Part shown: in pieces, positions 5,683-14,260 of the stretch
How the letters are laid out: each line of letters begins with the position of its first letter
Position numbering within the stretch: the first letter of the stretch is position 1
NCBI GenBank assembly: GCA_000494185.1
Contig: AWOC01000009.1
Location: forward strand, 1-25,161
Origin: Candidatus Calditenuaceae archaeon JGI OTU-3
GTDB taxonomy: Archaea > Thermoproteota > Nitrososphaeria_A > Caldarchaeales > Calditenuaceae
Direction of reading: 5' to 3'
DNA: 25,161 bases
Notes under the pieces: generated by a model
What the model was told of the DNA's origin: nothing
Database searches by the model: none
What the model saw: only the letters and a program-made list of their open reading frames with translations
Program-made: the position numbers and the translations under genes

Positions 5683-7101
5683 ATGGAAGAGTATGACTAT
5701 GTTGCTATTGGAGCTGGCGCGGCGGGCTTTGCCTTTGCCGTGAAGCTGTGGGAGCTGACAAATGGAGCCGCTAGGATAGCGATGATTAACTGGGGTAGGC
5801 TTGGGGGCACCTGTGTGAATGTCGGTTGCGTCCCATCCAAGTACCTGATCGAGAGGGCTAACCTGTTCTACGAAGGGAGGCGGAATAGGCACGCCGGACT
5901 CAATGTATCCACGACTATAGATTTTGAGGCCGTTATGGAAGATCTGCGGAGGACCATCGATAGGCTTAGGTCCGAGAAGTATGAGGAAGTCATACGGTCG
6001 CTGGAAGGCGTAGAGCTGATCAACGGCAGGGCCATGTTTGACACAGACGGGTCGCTGGTGGTCGATCTAGGAGGGGAGACGTTCAGAATAAGGGGCCGGC
6101 GATACCTCGTCGCGACAGGCTCGCGCCCATTCATCCCCTCCATCGAGGGGCTGGAAGAAGGGCGCTACCTCACAACAGATAACATATGGAGTCTGACTAG
6201 AAGAGTGTCCTCGCTCCTAGTAATTGGTACTGGCGCCGTCGGCGTCGAGATTGGTCAGGCCCTCAATAGGCTGGGGGTCGAGGTTATGATGGTGGAGGTC
6301 TTGGACAGGGTCCTGCCTGGCCTTGATCCAGAGATATCGAGCTTAATGGAGAAGGTTCTGCGCGAAGAGGGAGTCAAGATCTATACTAAGTCGAGGATCG
6401 CCAGGGTTATGGGCCACGATGGTGTAAAGCGTGTCGAGATAATAACTGGAGAAGGGAAGAAGTTGGTTGAGGCTGAGGAGATACTCGTGGCTGCCGGCAG
6501 GGCTCCTAACACGGCGGGGCTCGGCCTCGAGCGGGTAGGGGTGAAGACCGATAGGAGGGGCTTCATATTGGTGGACGAATACATGCAGACTTCTAACTCC
6601 AATATATACGCGGCGGGGGATGTGGTGTCCAAGAGATTGATGCTGGAGACGCTGGCGGCTAGAGAGGGGGTGATTGCAGCTGTTAATATGCTTGGGGGAA
6701 GCGAGACAATCGATTATCAGAGCGCGCCGCTTGTGGTGTTTGCTGATCCGCAGATAATGACTGTTGGTTATACCGAGGAGGAGAGCGTCCAGAGATTCGG
6801 CAGCTGCAGCTGTAGGGTGGTAAAACTCTCGGAGCTACCGAAGGCCAGCCTAACGGGGGATAAAGATGGTTTAGCCAAGATTGTTACCGATCCTGCAAGC
6901 GGCAAGGTCCTTGGATTCCACGTCGCCTCACCAAACGCAGCCGAGCTTGCACTGGCAGCGTCGATCATGGTCTCACGAGGATATACTATTGAGGACGTCG
7001 TAAGGAGCTGTCCAGCATTCCCTACTTTCTCAGAGCTGCTCAAGCTGGCCGCCGTCGGCTACTTACGCCCCATATCGAGGATGCCCTGCTGCATGGAGTG
7101 A
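5683..7101 (+). CDS. merA: MerA-like mercuric reductase / FAD disulfide oxidoreductase
   Basis: This 472-aa class I pyridine-nucleotide disulfide oxidoreductase has an FAD site (GAGAAG near 9-14), the redox motif GGTCVNVGCVPSK (Cys44, Cys49), an NAD(P)H site (VIGTGAVGVEIGQ) and the second FAD motif IYAAGDV. Two features favour MerA over lipoamide dehydrogenase: a C-terminal vicinal pair in MPCCME (Cys469-Cys470), as in MerA, and loss of the His of the His-Glu dyad (the family HPTxSE reads FPTFSE). MerA has Tyr at that place; here it is Phe446. There is no N-terminal heavy-metal domain. If it is MerA, it reduces Hg(II) to Hg(0) with NADPH in the cytoplasm. It is divergent from the cysteine-rich membrane operon. 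Another thiol or metalloid substrate remains possible. Confidence 0.82.
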   Translation: MEEYDYVAIGAGAAGFAFAVKLWELTNGAARIAMINWGRLGGTCVNVGCVPSKYLIERANLFYEGRRNRHAGLNVSTTIDFEAVMEDLRRTIDRLRSEKYEEVIRSLEGVELINGRAMFDTDGSLVVDLGGETFRIRGRRYLVATGSRPFIPSIEGLEEGRYLTTDNIWSLTRRVSSLLVIGTGAVGVEIGQALNRLGVEVMMVEVLDRVLPGLDPEISSLMEKVLREEGVKIYTKSRIARVMGHDGVKRVEIITGEGKKLVEAEEILVAAGRAPNTAGLGLERVGVKTDRRGFILVDEYMQTSNSNIYAAGDVVSKRLMLETLAAREGVIAAVNMLGGSETIDYQSAPLVVFADPQIMTVGYTEEESVQRFGSCSCRVVKLSELPKASLTGDKDGLAKIVTDPASGKVLGFHVASPNAAELALAASIMVSRGYTIEDVVRSCPAFPTFSELLKLAAVGYLRPISRMPCCME

Positions 7102-7275
7102 GCCTCCAGAGCTTCTTCGGAGACCTATGAACATAGAGGGCCTTCTGTTCTGATGGGGCCACCGCGGGGCCAGCGCTTCGGGGAAGACGTTTTAGGAGGG
7201 GTTCGGCCCTTCAGGGGGAGAAGTGGATATTTCGCCCCTCGGCTCCTCCTCAAGAGAGCTGATTTTCCTCTAGCC

Positions 7276-7287
7276 CTTAAAATTATA
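7276..7287 (+). promoter_or_regulatory. TATA box of the ileS operon
   Basis: TTAAAATTATA lies only a few bases before an ATG at 7292, too close for that codon to be transcribed from it. A start site 25-30 nt downstream falls near 7308, ahead of the ATG at 7325. The 190 nt between the merA-like gene and ileS hold no other feature I can support. Confidence 0.5.
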
Positions 7288-7324
7288 AATTATGGATGCG
7301 TTCACGGCTTTTTGGCGCAGCGTA

Positions 7325-10300
7325 ATGTACGCTCTACCGCCGAGGTATAGCTTCAGGGTTGTTGAGGATGAGGTGGCGAGGTTCTGGTCGGAGAGGGATA
7401 TTCCGAGGAAGCACATGGAGATGAATCGGGGAGCCCCGATATTCTCCTTCCTCGAGGGGCCGCCGACGGTAAACTCGTACATGCATATCGGTCACGCGAG
7501 GGGCAGGGTCTACAAGGACCTCGTGCTGCGCTACCAAACTATGCGGGGCCTTGACGCGTGGAGAAGGGCCGGGTGGGACTGCCAGGGACTGCCGACGGAG
7601 CTTGAGGTGGAGAAGAAGCTCGGCCTCACGAGCAAGAAGGATATCGAGAAGATTGGGATGGAGAGGTTTGTCGCGGAGGCGAACGCTCTCGTTGACTACT
7701 ACATCGAGCGCTGGAGAAGGGACTCCGAGAGGCTTGGCCTCTGGCTCGACTACGACAACGCCTACCAGACGAGGTCCGAGGACTATATGGAGCATGTCTG
7801 GTACCTTTTGAAGAGGTGCCACGAGAGCGGAGACCTCGTCTCCAGCTACAAGGTCGTACCCTTCTGCCCGCGCTGCGAGACTCCACTGTCTTCCCACGAG
7901 GTTGCGCAGGGATACGACGAGGTCGAGGACTACTCTGTCTACGTCAAGTTCCCGCTGGAGGGCGACGAGAATGCCTCGCTCCTGATCTGGACCACCACGC
8001 CCTGGACGCTTCCAGCCAACGAGGCCGCCGCGGTGCATCCGGAGGAGTACTACGTCAAGATCGAGGCGGCGGGTGGTGTGCTTATCCTGGCCGAGAAGCT
8101 CCTCGAGACCGTATGCAGGGACGCGGGTATAGGTGAGTGCAGGGTTCTGGAGAGGTTGAGGGGCGAGCGCCTCGCCGGCCTGAGGTATAGGCACCCCCTG
8201 CTTGAGGAGGTCAGCATCCACCGTGATCATGCCCCGCCGGCCCACGGGGTCCTCACCGCAGAGTTTGTCTCGATGACCGAGGGCACGGGTATAGTCCACA
8301 TAGCGCCGGGCCACGGGCCTGAGGACTTCGACCTTGGCAGGAAGCACGGCCTGCCGCTCTTCTGCCCAGTCGAGCCGAACGGGGTCTTCAATAGGCAGGG
8401 AGGAGCCTTCGCAGACCTGGGGATTAAAGAGGCTTCGGAGAGGGTTCTCCAGACGCTAAGGGAGAAGAACCTATTGCTGAAAGAGGGGAGAATAGTCCAC
8501 ACATACCCCTTCTGCTGGAGGTGCGGAACCCCACTCATCTATCTCCTAAGCCGCCAGTGGTTCCTGAAGGTCGACAGGATAAAGAGAATAATGATCGAGG
8601 AGAACTCGAAGATCAAGTGGTACCCGCCTTGGGCTGGGCAGAACCGATTCGGCGAGTGGCTAGAAAACGCGGAGGACTGGTGCATATCTAGGTCAAGAGT
8701 GTGGGGGACCCCGCTTAATGTTTGGACCTGCGTCAGCTGTGGTGCCCAGAGGGTTGTGGGCTCACGTGGAGAGCTGGAGACTGCGCTGAGGAAGCCTGAC
8801 CAAATTAGGCTCCATAGGCCCTGGATAGACCATGTCGTGTTCAAGTGTGATAGGTGTGGCGGCGAGATGCATAGGGAGCCCTACGTGCTGGACACTTGGC
8901 TCGACTCAGGGGTCGCCCACTTCGCAAGCGTCAACTGGCTGAAGGATCCGAAGCTCTTCGAGAAACTCTTCCCCTACGACTTCATAACCGAGGCCATTGA
9001 CCAGACACGCGGCTGGTTCTACACGCTTCTATTCACCTCGGCCCTCCTATTCGGTAAAAGCCCGTACAAGACCGTCCTAAGCCAGAACTTTGTCCTCGAC
9101 AAATATGGTAAGAAGATGTCGAAGAGCAGGGGGAACGTCCTATGGGCCTCGGAGGCGATGGATAATTGGGGCGTCGATAACATTAGGCTCTACCTAGTCA
9201 GCAAGGCCCAGTCGTGGGAGACGATAAACTTCGACCCCGACGAGGTCAGGAAGGTGAACCAGACCCTCAACATACTGTGGAACGTGGTGTCCTTCGCAAA
9301 GACCTACTTTGACCTAGACAAGTACGACCCGGAGAGGGAGAGTGTCAGCAAGATGTTGCCTCACGCAGAGCCGGAGGACAAGTGGATCCTCTCAAGGATA
9401 AATAACCTGATCAAGTATGTGGGAAGCTCCATTGAGAGATTCGAGATACATGAGGCTGCGAGGGCCTTGATGCGGTTCATAGTCGAGGATCTCAGCAGAA
9501 CATATGTCAGGGCTGTGAGGAGGAGGTTCTGGATCGAGGAGCGGACGGGGAAGAAGATCGCGGCCTACGCAGCACTGCACTACGTCCTCAAAAAGCTGCT
9601 CATAATGCTCTCGGTCTTCGCCCCCTACGTGTCTGAATACTTGTACCAGAGGATTAGGAGCCAAGATGATCCTGAGAGCGTATGCCTGAACAAGTGGCCT
9701 AGGCCCGACGAGAGACTCATAAATCCTGCCATAGAAGATAGCATGCAGATTGCTGACGACGTGATCGTAGCGGCTCTCAATGCCCGGAACAAGGCTAGGA
9801 GGAAGCTTAGGTGGCCCGTTAGGAGGCTCGTGATCTCGCCCAAGTCGCCCAGAGCTCTCGAGGCTATCCAACTGCTCAGAGAATTCATAGAGAGGATGAC
9901 CAACAGCCTGTCAGTCGAGCTGCTTGGGGTAGGTGAGAAGCCGAGGGAGACTGTACGGAGGATTGCCCCCATACCTGCGGCGCTCGGCCCCAAGGTGGGT
10001 AAAAAGCTGGGCGCTGTTGCGGATGCTTTGTCCATGCTGAACGCCGCCGAAGTCGTCGAGCAGGTCTCAAAGAGCGGGCGCTACACGCTTGTCCTAGGCG
10101 ACGGAACATCGATCGACATCTCGGAGCGGGACTTTAGGGTCTTGGAGGAACTTCCTCCCCACTTAGTCATGGGTGAAGGACGCTTCGCAACCGTCTACAT
10201 CGATGTCTCTGAGGATGAGAGGCTGAGGTCTATGTCGATTGCCAACGAGGTGATCCGTAGGATACAGGTGATGAGGAAGGATCTGAACCTGGAGATAGTG

Positions 10301-10513
10301 AAGGAGGTGCCGTGCATCTTGTCGGTGAATCCGCCCGAGGGGCTTGAGAGACTTAAGCCGGTGGTCGAGTATATTGAGGAGGAGACGAGGACTAGGATAG
10401 AGATAGAGAGCGGAGTCGATGTTGACGAGAACTTCTACGTCAGGGAGTGGGAGGTCGATGGGCTGAAGATTGTTATCGCCCTCGCCAAGAGTGGCGAAGG
10501 CGAGAGCGCTTAG
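7325..10513 (+). CDS. ileS: Isoleucyl-tRNA synthetase
   Basis: This 1062-aa class I synthetase charges tRNA-Ile. It carries the HIGH motif (MHIGHAR, residues 54-57 from this start), the KMSKS motif (9113-9127, in KKMSKSRGN), the CP1 editing-domain threonine-rich segment TTTPWTLPANE and its GHGPEDF motif, and Zn-type Cys pairs (CVSCG, CDRCGG). The sequence from EGPPTVNSYMHIGHARG onward is diagnostic for IleRS rather than ValRS or LeuRS. The start at 7325 gives MYALPPRYSF, close to family N-termini, and fits the TATA position; an ATG at 7292 would add 11 residues. It is followed 3 nt later by rio2 and is probably co-transcribed with it. Confidence 0.97.
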   Translation: MYALPPRYSFRVVEDEVARFWSERDIPRKHMEMNRGAPIFSFLEGPPTVNSYMHIGHARGRVYKDLVLRYQTMRGLDAWRRAGWDCQGLPTELEVEKKLGLTSKKDIEKIGMERFVAEANALVDYYIERWRRDSERLGLWLDYDNAYQTRSEDYMEHVWYLLKRCHESGDLVSSYKVVPFCPRCETPLSSHEVAQGYDEVEDYSVYVKFPLEGDENASLLIWTTTPWTLPANEAAAVHPEEYYVKIEAAGGVLILAEKLLETVCRDAGIGECRVLERLRGERLAGLRYRHPLLEEVSIHRDHAPPAHGVLTAEFVSMTEGTGIVHIAPGHGPEDFDLGRKHGLPLFCPVEPNGVFNRQGGAFADLGIKEASERVLQTLREKNLLLKEGRIVHTYPFCWRCGTPLIYLLSRQWFLKVDRIKRIMIEENSKIKWYPPWAGQNRFGEWLENAEDWCISRSRVWGTPLNVWTCVSCGAQRVVGSRGELETALRKPDQIRLHRPWIDHVVFKCDRCGGEMHREPYVLDTWLDSGVAHFASVNWLKDPKLFEKLFPYDFITEAIDQTRGWFYTLLFTSALLFGKSPYKTVLSQNFVLDKYGKKMSKSRGNVLWASEAMDNWGVDNIRLYLVSKAQSWETINFDPDEVRKVNQTLNILWNVVSFAKTYFDLDKYDPERESVSKMLPHAEPEDKWILSRINNLIKYVGSSIERFEIHEAARALMRFIVEDLSRTYVRAVRRRFWIEERTGKKIAAYAALHYVLKKLLIMLSVFAPYVSEYLYQRIRSQDDPESVCLNKWPRPDERLINPAIEDSMQIADDVIVAALNARNKARRKLRWPVRRLVISPKSPRALEAIQLLREFIERMTNSLSVELLGVGEKPRETVRRIAPIPAALGPKVGKKLGAVADALSMLNAAEVVEQVSKSGRYTLVLGDGTSIDISERDFRVLEELPPHLVMGEGRFATVYIDVSEDERLRSMSIANEVIRRIQVMRKDLNLEIVKEVPCILSVNPPEGLERLKPVVEYIEEETRTRIEIESGVDVDENFYVREWEVDGLKIVIALAKSGEGESA

Positions 10514-10516
10514 CCG

Positions 10517-11401
10517 ATGAGCGAGGTAAAGGCGCTAGCTAAGATCGTGGCGGGGCTATCGGATATCGAGTTTAAGGTCCTCGAGGTCATGGAGAGGATG
10601 TCGGATTCTGGGCGAGCATCAACCATGACTCATCTTGCGAAGATGCTGCGGATGGATGAGGAGCGGGTTAGGGAAATCGTAGCGACACTCAACAGGCACA
10701 AGCTTGTTTGGGCCCCACGGGGGCCCGAGTCCGGATACTACCTCAACTTTAGGGGACTCGACGCTCTGGCACTCAACAGCGCGGCGAGGCGTGGAATAAT
10801 CACGCACATCGGGGTGAGGATAGGCGTCGGGAAGGAGGCCGACGTATATACGGGCATCAGCGGGGAGGGTAACCCCGTCGCCGTGAAGTTCTATAGGGTT
10901 GGGCGAGCGAGCATGAAAAAGCACAAGAGGTGGAGGGAGGTCAGCCTCGAATCGATCAACTATCTAGTCTCATCAAAGAGAACGGCGGCAAGGGAGATGG
11001 AGGCCCTCCGCATCCTCTATCCCGTGGGGGTCCCAGTACCCGCCCCCATATACAGGAACAGACACATGGTCGTCACCTCTCTGATTCAGGGAGACCTGTT
11101 GGTAAGAGTTAGGGAGCATCCCTCACCGGAGAGGCTGCTGAAGGAGATTATTGACTCGATCTCGGCCGCGTTGAGAGCTGGCGTCATACACCGAGACCTA
11201 AGCCCCTACAACATACTCGTCGACCCTGAGGGGCACCACATAATCATAGACTGGCCACAGTGGGTAACGCCCGACCATCGCAACGCGGCCATGTATCTGG
11301 AGCGCGACATCAGAAACATCACCTCCTATTTTAGACGGGCCTTTAAGGTCCAGGTCGACGAGGAGAGTTATAGGCAGCTGGTCTTGGGGCTGAGCCGTTA
11401 G
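10517..11401 (+). CDS. rio2: RIO2-family atypical serine kinase
   Basis: This 294-aa protein has the RIO2 layout: an N-terminal winged helix (about 1-90) and a RIO kinase domain. Visible motifs are the nucleotide loop GVGKEADVY (103-111), lysine in VAVKFYR (Lys124), the catalytic loop HRDLSPYNI (Asp227) and the metal site IIDWPQ (Asp245). In archaea and eukaryotes Rio2 acts in late maturation of the small ribosomal subunit. The start ATG lies 3 nt after the ileS stop, so the two translation genes form an operon. Length and motifs are normal. Confidence 0.95.
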   Translation: MSEVKALAKIVAGLSDIEFKVLEVMERMSDSGRASTMTHLAKMLRMDEERVREIVATLNRHKLVWAPRGPESGYYLNFRGLDALALNSAARRGIITHIGVRIGVGKEADVYTGISGEGNPVAVKFYRVGRASMKKHKRWREVSLESINYLVSSKRTAAREMEALRILYPVGVPVPAPIYRNRHMVVTSLIQGDLLVRVREHPSPERLLKEIIDSISAALRAGVIHRDLSPYNILVDPEGHHIIIDWPQWVTPDHRNAAMYLERDIRNITSYFRRAFKVQVDEESYRQLVLGLSR

Positions 11402-11470
11402 CCGCCTATGAAGCCTGTATGCTCGTTGTGTAGAGCCGCGTATTCCGTGTCTACAGCCCGCCGGCGATTA

Positions 11471-11480
11471 AGTTTAAATC
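11471..11480 (+). promoter_or_regulatory. TATA box for the zinc-ribbon membrane protein
   Basis: AGTTTAAATC is centred 29 nt upstream of the ATG at 11505, giving a leaderless transcript. Confidence 0.55.
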
Positions 11481-11504
11481 TCAAAAACAAGAGGTTTATC
11501 GGTA

Positions 11505-12134
11505 ATGGTGAATAAGATTCTTCTGGGGCTAATACTCTCGGCCCTGGGGCTCGGCATCTCGCTCCTCTCACCAATTATCCACATAATGTTTGTCTCGTAT
11601 GGTGTTGAGAGCTTTCTGGCTTACGAGGCGCTGCCAGGCCTCACGATGCATCTACTCCTCTCGCTCGTGGGTGTGCCTATCAGCCTGTCGGGCCTGCTCC
11701 TTTTTAGGCGGGGTGTTAGGGAGGAGCTCGAGGAGGCGGCCCTCACCTATTCTAGAAGGCCGGCCGTCGAGGAGTTTGAGCCGCTGATCCAGCGGCCTAG
11801 ACCTAGCGGTCCTGGGGAGCAGTCGAGGCCTGAGGTGGGGGAGAAGCGGTCAAAGGATGCGGGTGCTCTGCCAACGCCGCGGGGAGGCGTTAAGGTGAAG
11901 AGCTCTGGCACCACGATCATCTGCTCCAAATGCGGCGCGGAGACGCCCGTGGGCTCGAGGAGGTGTAAGGAGTGTGGTGAGAGGTTTATGGCGCCAGACG
12001 ACCCACTAAAGGCCTGCCCAATCTGTGGATGTGACCTCGGAGCCGCGATGGTCCTCGGGGAGGACGTGTATGTATGCGGCTTCTGCTTCAGCGAGCTCAT
12101 AATAGAGAAGGATCTGGCCAGGAGGATCTTCTAG
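11505..12134 (+). CDS. Two-TM protein with tandem zinc ribbons, unknown function
   Basis: This 209-aa protein starts with two hydrophobic helices (about 5-30 and 47-67), then a charged, proline-rich linker (about 70-135), then two zinc-ribbon-like modules. The first has Cys140, Cys143, Cys154 and Cys157 (CSKC and CKEC); the second has Cys171, Cys174, Cys191 and Cys194 (CPIC and CGFC). The modules should sit in the cytoplasm, tethered to the membrane by the helical hairpin. I recognise no named family. It has its own TATA box and leads a short run of small genes (next start 13 nt after the stop). Confidence 0.75.
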   Translation: MVNKILLGLILSALGLGISLLSPIIHIMFVSYGVESFLAYEALPGLTMHLLLSLVGVPISLSGLLLFRRGVREELEEAALTYSRRPAVEEFEPLIQRPRPSGPGEQSRPEVGEKRSKDAGALPTPRGGVKVKSSGTTIICSKCGAETPVGSRRCKECGERFMAPDDPLKACPICGCDLGAAMVLGEDVYVCGFCFSELIIEKDLARRIF

Positions 12135-12147
12135 AGGGCTTGATCCG

Positions 12148-12450
12148 TTGATCCCAGCCCCTACTATAGCGTTGGTTGAGGTGGAGAAGGCGAGCACCCG
12201 CGGCCGTGTCAGCCTGATAGAGGGGTCGTTCTTGATGGGGGATAAGCGTTATCGCTTCTCAGGAATAGTCGTGATGACTCTAGGAGGCCCCTCAGTTGGG
12301 ATCTCGCTCGCGGAGAAGAGTGAGGAGGAGCTCAAGAGGAGCGGGCTGACTCAGAAACAGATAGATGAGATTGTGGCGGAGGTCCAGAGGAGGATCGTTG
12401 AGGGAGACTTTAGGATGGTCGGCGAGGTGGAGTTCGTTGAAGACAAGTGA
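12148..12450 (+). CDS. Conserved-looking 100-aa protein, unknown function
   Basis: This frame starts at TTG 12148 with an AGAGGG Shine-Dalgarno (12132-12138) about 10 nt ahead, 13 nt after the previous stop. The protein reads as a beta-rich N-terminal part (IALVEVEKASTRGRVSLIEG, RYRFSGIVVMTLGG) followed by a charged helical part (EEELKRSGLTQKQIDEIVAEVQ). There are no membrane segments and no cysteines. I do not recognise the family. Its 3' end overlaps the start of the next gene, so it belongs to the same operon as its neighbours. Confidence 0.65.
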   Translation: MIPAPTIALVEVEKASTRGRVSLIEGSFLMGDKRYRFSGIVVMTLGGPSVGISLAEKSEEELKRSGLTQKQIDEIVAEVQRRIVEGDFRMVGEVEFVEDK

Positions 12451-12895
12451 TAGGAGAGGCGGCGGGTTGGGCGGAGGCTCCGAAGAGAGGGAGGCTTTAG
12501 AGGCGATACTTGACGTATACGAGGCTATGAGGGCCAAGGATAGCGAGAGGCTGATAAGTCGGCATGTCAAGAGCGGGTACAGCCTATTCAACGACGCCCC
12601 TCCCTACGAGCTTCTCCAGGACGAGGATGCGCTACGCCTCAAGCTGAGCCTCATGAGCCAAGTGCAGGACCTGTCATACAGTGTCAAGGAGCAGGGTGTG
12701 GAGGTTCTGGGTGACGTGGCGATAGTCCTGTACGAGCTGGAGATGAGCGGGCTACTTGTCTATCAGTACAGGTTTGAGGGTAGCCGCTGGATCAGGAGCG
12801 CCAGATGCACAGCCGTGCTGAAGAAGGAAGAGGGGGTTTGGAGGATAGCCCATGAACACTTTTCAGCCCCCTATCCTACGAGGTCATCCACTTGA
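12437..12895 (+). CDS. SnoaL/NTF2-like domain protein
   Basis: This 152-aa protein has an NTF2-like (SnoaL-type) fold signature: an N-terminal helix EREALEAILDVYEAMRAKDSERL, a middle with Phe/Tyr-rich segments, and the terminal beta sheet GDVAIVLYELEMSGL, then SARCTAVLKKEEGVWRIAHEHFSAPYP. The last segment is typical of DUF4440/SnoaL_3 proteins. I chose TTG 12437 because GAGGTGG (12424-12430) is a near-perfect Shine-Dalgarno at proper spacing; this makes a 14-nt overlap with the upstream gene. TTG 12467 is an alternative. The ligand is unknown. Its 3' end overlaps the convergent UPF0201 gene by 20 nt. Confidence 0.75.
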   Translation: MKTSDRRGGGLGGGSEEREALEAILDVYEAMRAKDSERLISRHVKSGYSLFNDAPPYELLQDEDALRLKLSLMSQVQDLSYSVKEQGVEVLGDVAIVLYELEMSGLLVYQYRFEGSRWIRSARCTAVLKKEEGVWRIAHEHFSAPYPTRSST

Positions 12896-13265
12896 TAAGC
12901 CTCTCGACATCATCCGTCTCAACCTCTAGGTTTATCTCTCCGATCGCCGGCTTCTCATCCTCGTCTAGGACCGAGGCAACACCTACGTAGGCGCCCTGCT
13001 TGCTTAGCCTAGCCCTGAGCACCCTGCCCTCGACCGAGGACCTCAGAAGCCTCGAGATGGCCGCCCTGACCCGCCTCCTCCTCCAGTTCTCCTTAAGGTA
13101 GCTGAGGGCTGCGAGCTCCTGCGACTCGCCCTCCACAAAAACCATCCCTCCCCTCTCCGAGACCCTCAACTCGACCGCGGGGAATATCTTTCTGACCGCC
13201 CTAACAACCTTCTCAGGGTCCTCCGTCGGATACACCGCGGCCCAGACCCTCATCCTCACCTGCAT
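12876..13265 (-). CDS. UPF0201 (DUF54) family protein
   Basis: This 129-aa protein matches by eye the archaeal UPF0201 family (COG1931): an N-terminal strand with VYPTEDPEKVVRAVRKIFP, a central helix RRRVRAAISRLLRSS and the hallmark LSKQGAYVGVASVLDEDEKPAIGEI. The family is uncharacterised, with an RNA-binding-like fold proposed. I chose the internal ATG at 13265 because family members begin just before this strand, and a TATA-like GGTTAAAG near 13330-13337 would place transcription start inside a longer frame that begins at 13316. It overlaps the convergent SnoaL gene by 20 nt. Confidence 0.8.
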   Translation of the reverse strand: MQVRMRVWAAVYPTEDPEKVVRAVRKIFPAVELRVSERGGMVFVEGESQELAALSYLKENWRRRRVRAAISRLLRSSVEGRVLRARLSKQGAYVGVASVLDEDEKPAIGEINLEVETDDVERLIKWMTS

Positions 13266-13535
13266 GACCCGCCACTCAGTCTTAGGGGGCGCCGGCAGCC
13301 ATAAACCATTCTCCACGAAGGTTGCTGGCTTTAACCATTGGACTCTTGCCCGTCAGGTAGGCTTGGGCTGCGACGGGGCCTGAGGCACGCCAACAATCCC
13401 AGACTCAAGATATGCATTGGTTAGAATGGTTATCTCATATGTTATTCGGGCTCCCTATGATAAGAGGAGGAGGTGAGTGAGGTGCCCTATCGTTGAGGGA
13501 CGGCGAGAGACACAAATAGCGTTGGAGGGCTTATT

Positions 13536-14231
13536 ATGGGTCGGCCTTTGATTGGGGAGGCTTTTGTGGTTGTTTGGGAGGGGACTGACGGCTCCGGAAA
13601 GACTACGCTGCTCAGGCGTGTGGCCAGAATCCTCGAGGAGAGGGGGTTCCGCGTAGCGTCCCACAAGACCCCCGGCGCCCTGCCCTCGGGACGACTCGCA
13701 CGCCTCTACGGCAACAGGCCCTCCACCCCTCCCCTCTCTCGCCTCCTACTATTCCTCGCAAACACCGTCGACGAGACGCGGCCGATGCTTCGTAAAATCA
13801 GGCTGACCAACCCACACTTTCTATTCATCGACAGGTACTATCTTTGCTCCCTCGTCTACGGGCTTGCACTTCTTGAGTATAGATTGGGCGTGGAGGCCGC
13901 GTCGCGGGTTCTGGAGGCTGTATCGCTGGTCGAGTCTCTGGGGAGGGGCGGGCTCCTCAGCCCCGACGCCTACGTCTTCGTTGACGTGTCTGAGGAGGAG
14001 CGGCTAAGGAGGGTTAGGGGGAAGAGGGATGGGGAGAGGGTGCTCGAGCTTGATACTGAGTTCCAGAACCTTGTGAGGCGGGTCTACAGAGACTACTTCG
14101 CGGCCGCTCCCATCCCCGTTATAACTCTTCAGAACGAGGCGGGGATGTTGGAGCGGCTGTCGCAGACCACTGCTGAGTCTTTGGTTGGTCTGAGGGAGAG
14201 GAGGCTTGCTGGAGAGGAGGCACAACATTAA
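13536..14231 (+). CDS. tmk: Thymidylate kinase-like P-loop kinase
   Basis: This 231-aa protein has a Walker A loop EGTDGSGKTT (15-24), a KTPGALPSGRLAR segment matching the family REPGGTP region, the DRY motif IDRYYLCSLVYG (Asp99-Arg100-Tyr101) and an arginine-rich lid (RRVRGKRDGER). These point to dTMP kinase, which makes dTDP from dTMP with ATP. The protein is slightly long and diverges around the substrate loop, so a related nucleoside monophosphate kinase is possible. The ATG start has GGAGGG 6 nt upstream. The 219 nt before it hold no tRNA or other gene that I can see. Confidence 0.82.
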   Translation: MGRPLIGEAFVVVWEGTDGSGKTTLLRRVARILEERGFRVASHKTPGALPSGRLARLYGNRPSTPPLSRLLLFLANTVDETRPMLRKIRLTNPHFLFIDRYYLCSLVYGLALLEYRLGVEAASRVLEAVSLVESLGRGGLLSPDAYVFVDVSEEERLRRVRGKRDGERVLELDTEFQNLVRRVYRDYFAAAPIPVITLQNEAGMLERLSQTTAESLVGLRERRLAGEEAQH

Positions 14232-14260
14232 AGCAAAGGCAGAGGGATGGATTGTGGGGC

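Noticed and set aside
5683..7101. Dihydrolipoamide dehydrogenase
   Set aside because: The catalytic His of the His-Glu dyad is replaced by Phe, a C-terminal Cys-Cys pair is present, and no 2-oxoacid dehydrogenase genes are adjacent.
7102..7324. Structured RNA leader before ileS
   Set aside because: The region is GC-rich with a repeated GGGGCCA, but no consistent long stem, K-turn or guide-RNA box pattern could be drawn.
7334..8347. 337-aa minus-strand ORF inside ileS
   Set aside because: It is a mirror of the highly conserved IleRS frame in GC-rich DNA; the protein is low-complexity and Arg/Leu/Pro-rich, with no domain.
9392..10109. Minus-strand ORFs within the 3' half of ileS
   Set aside because: The plus strand encodes unbroken IleRS anticodon-binding domain here; these frames are shadows.
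13317..13535. tRNA or small RNA upstream of tmk
   Set aside because: There is no T-loop GTTCRANNC motif or cloverleaf; a few short GC-rich inverted words do not fold into a known class. No tRNA was found anywhere in the window.
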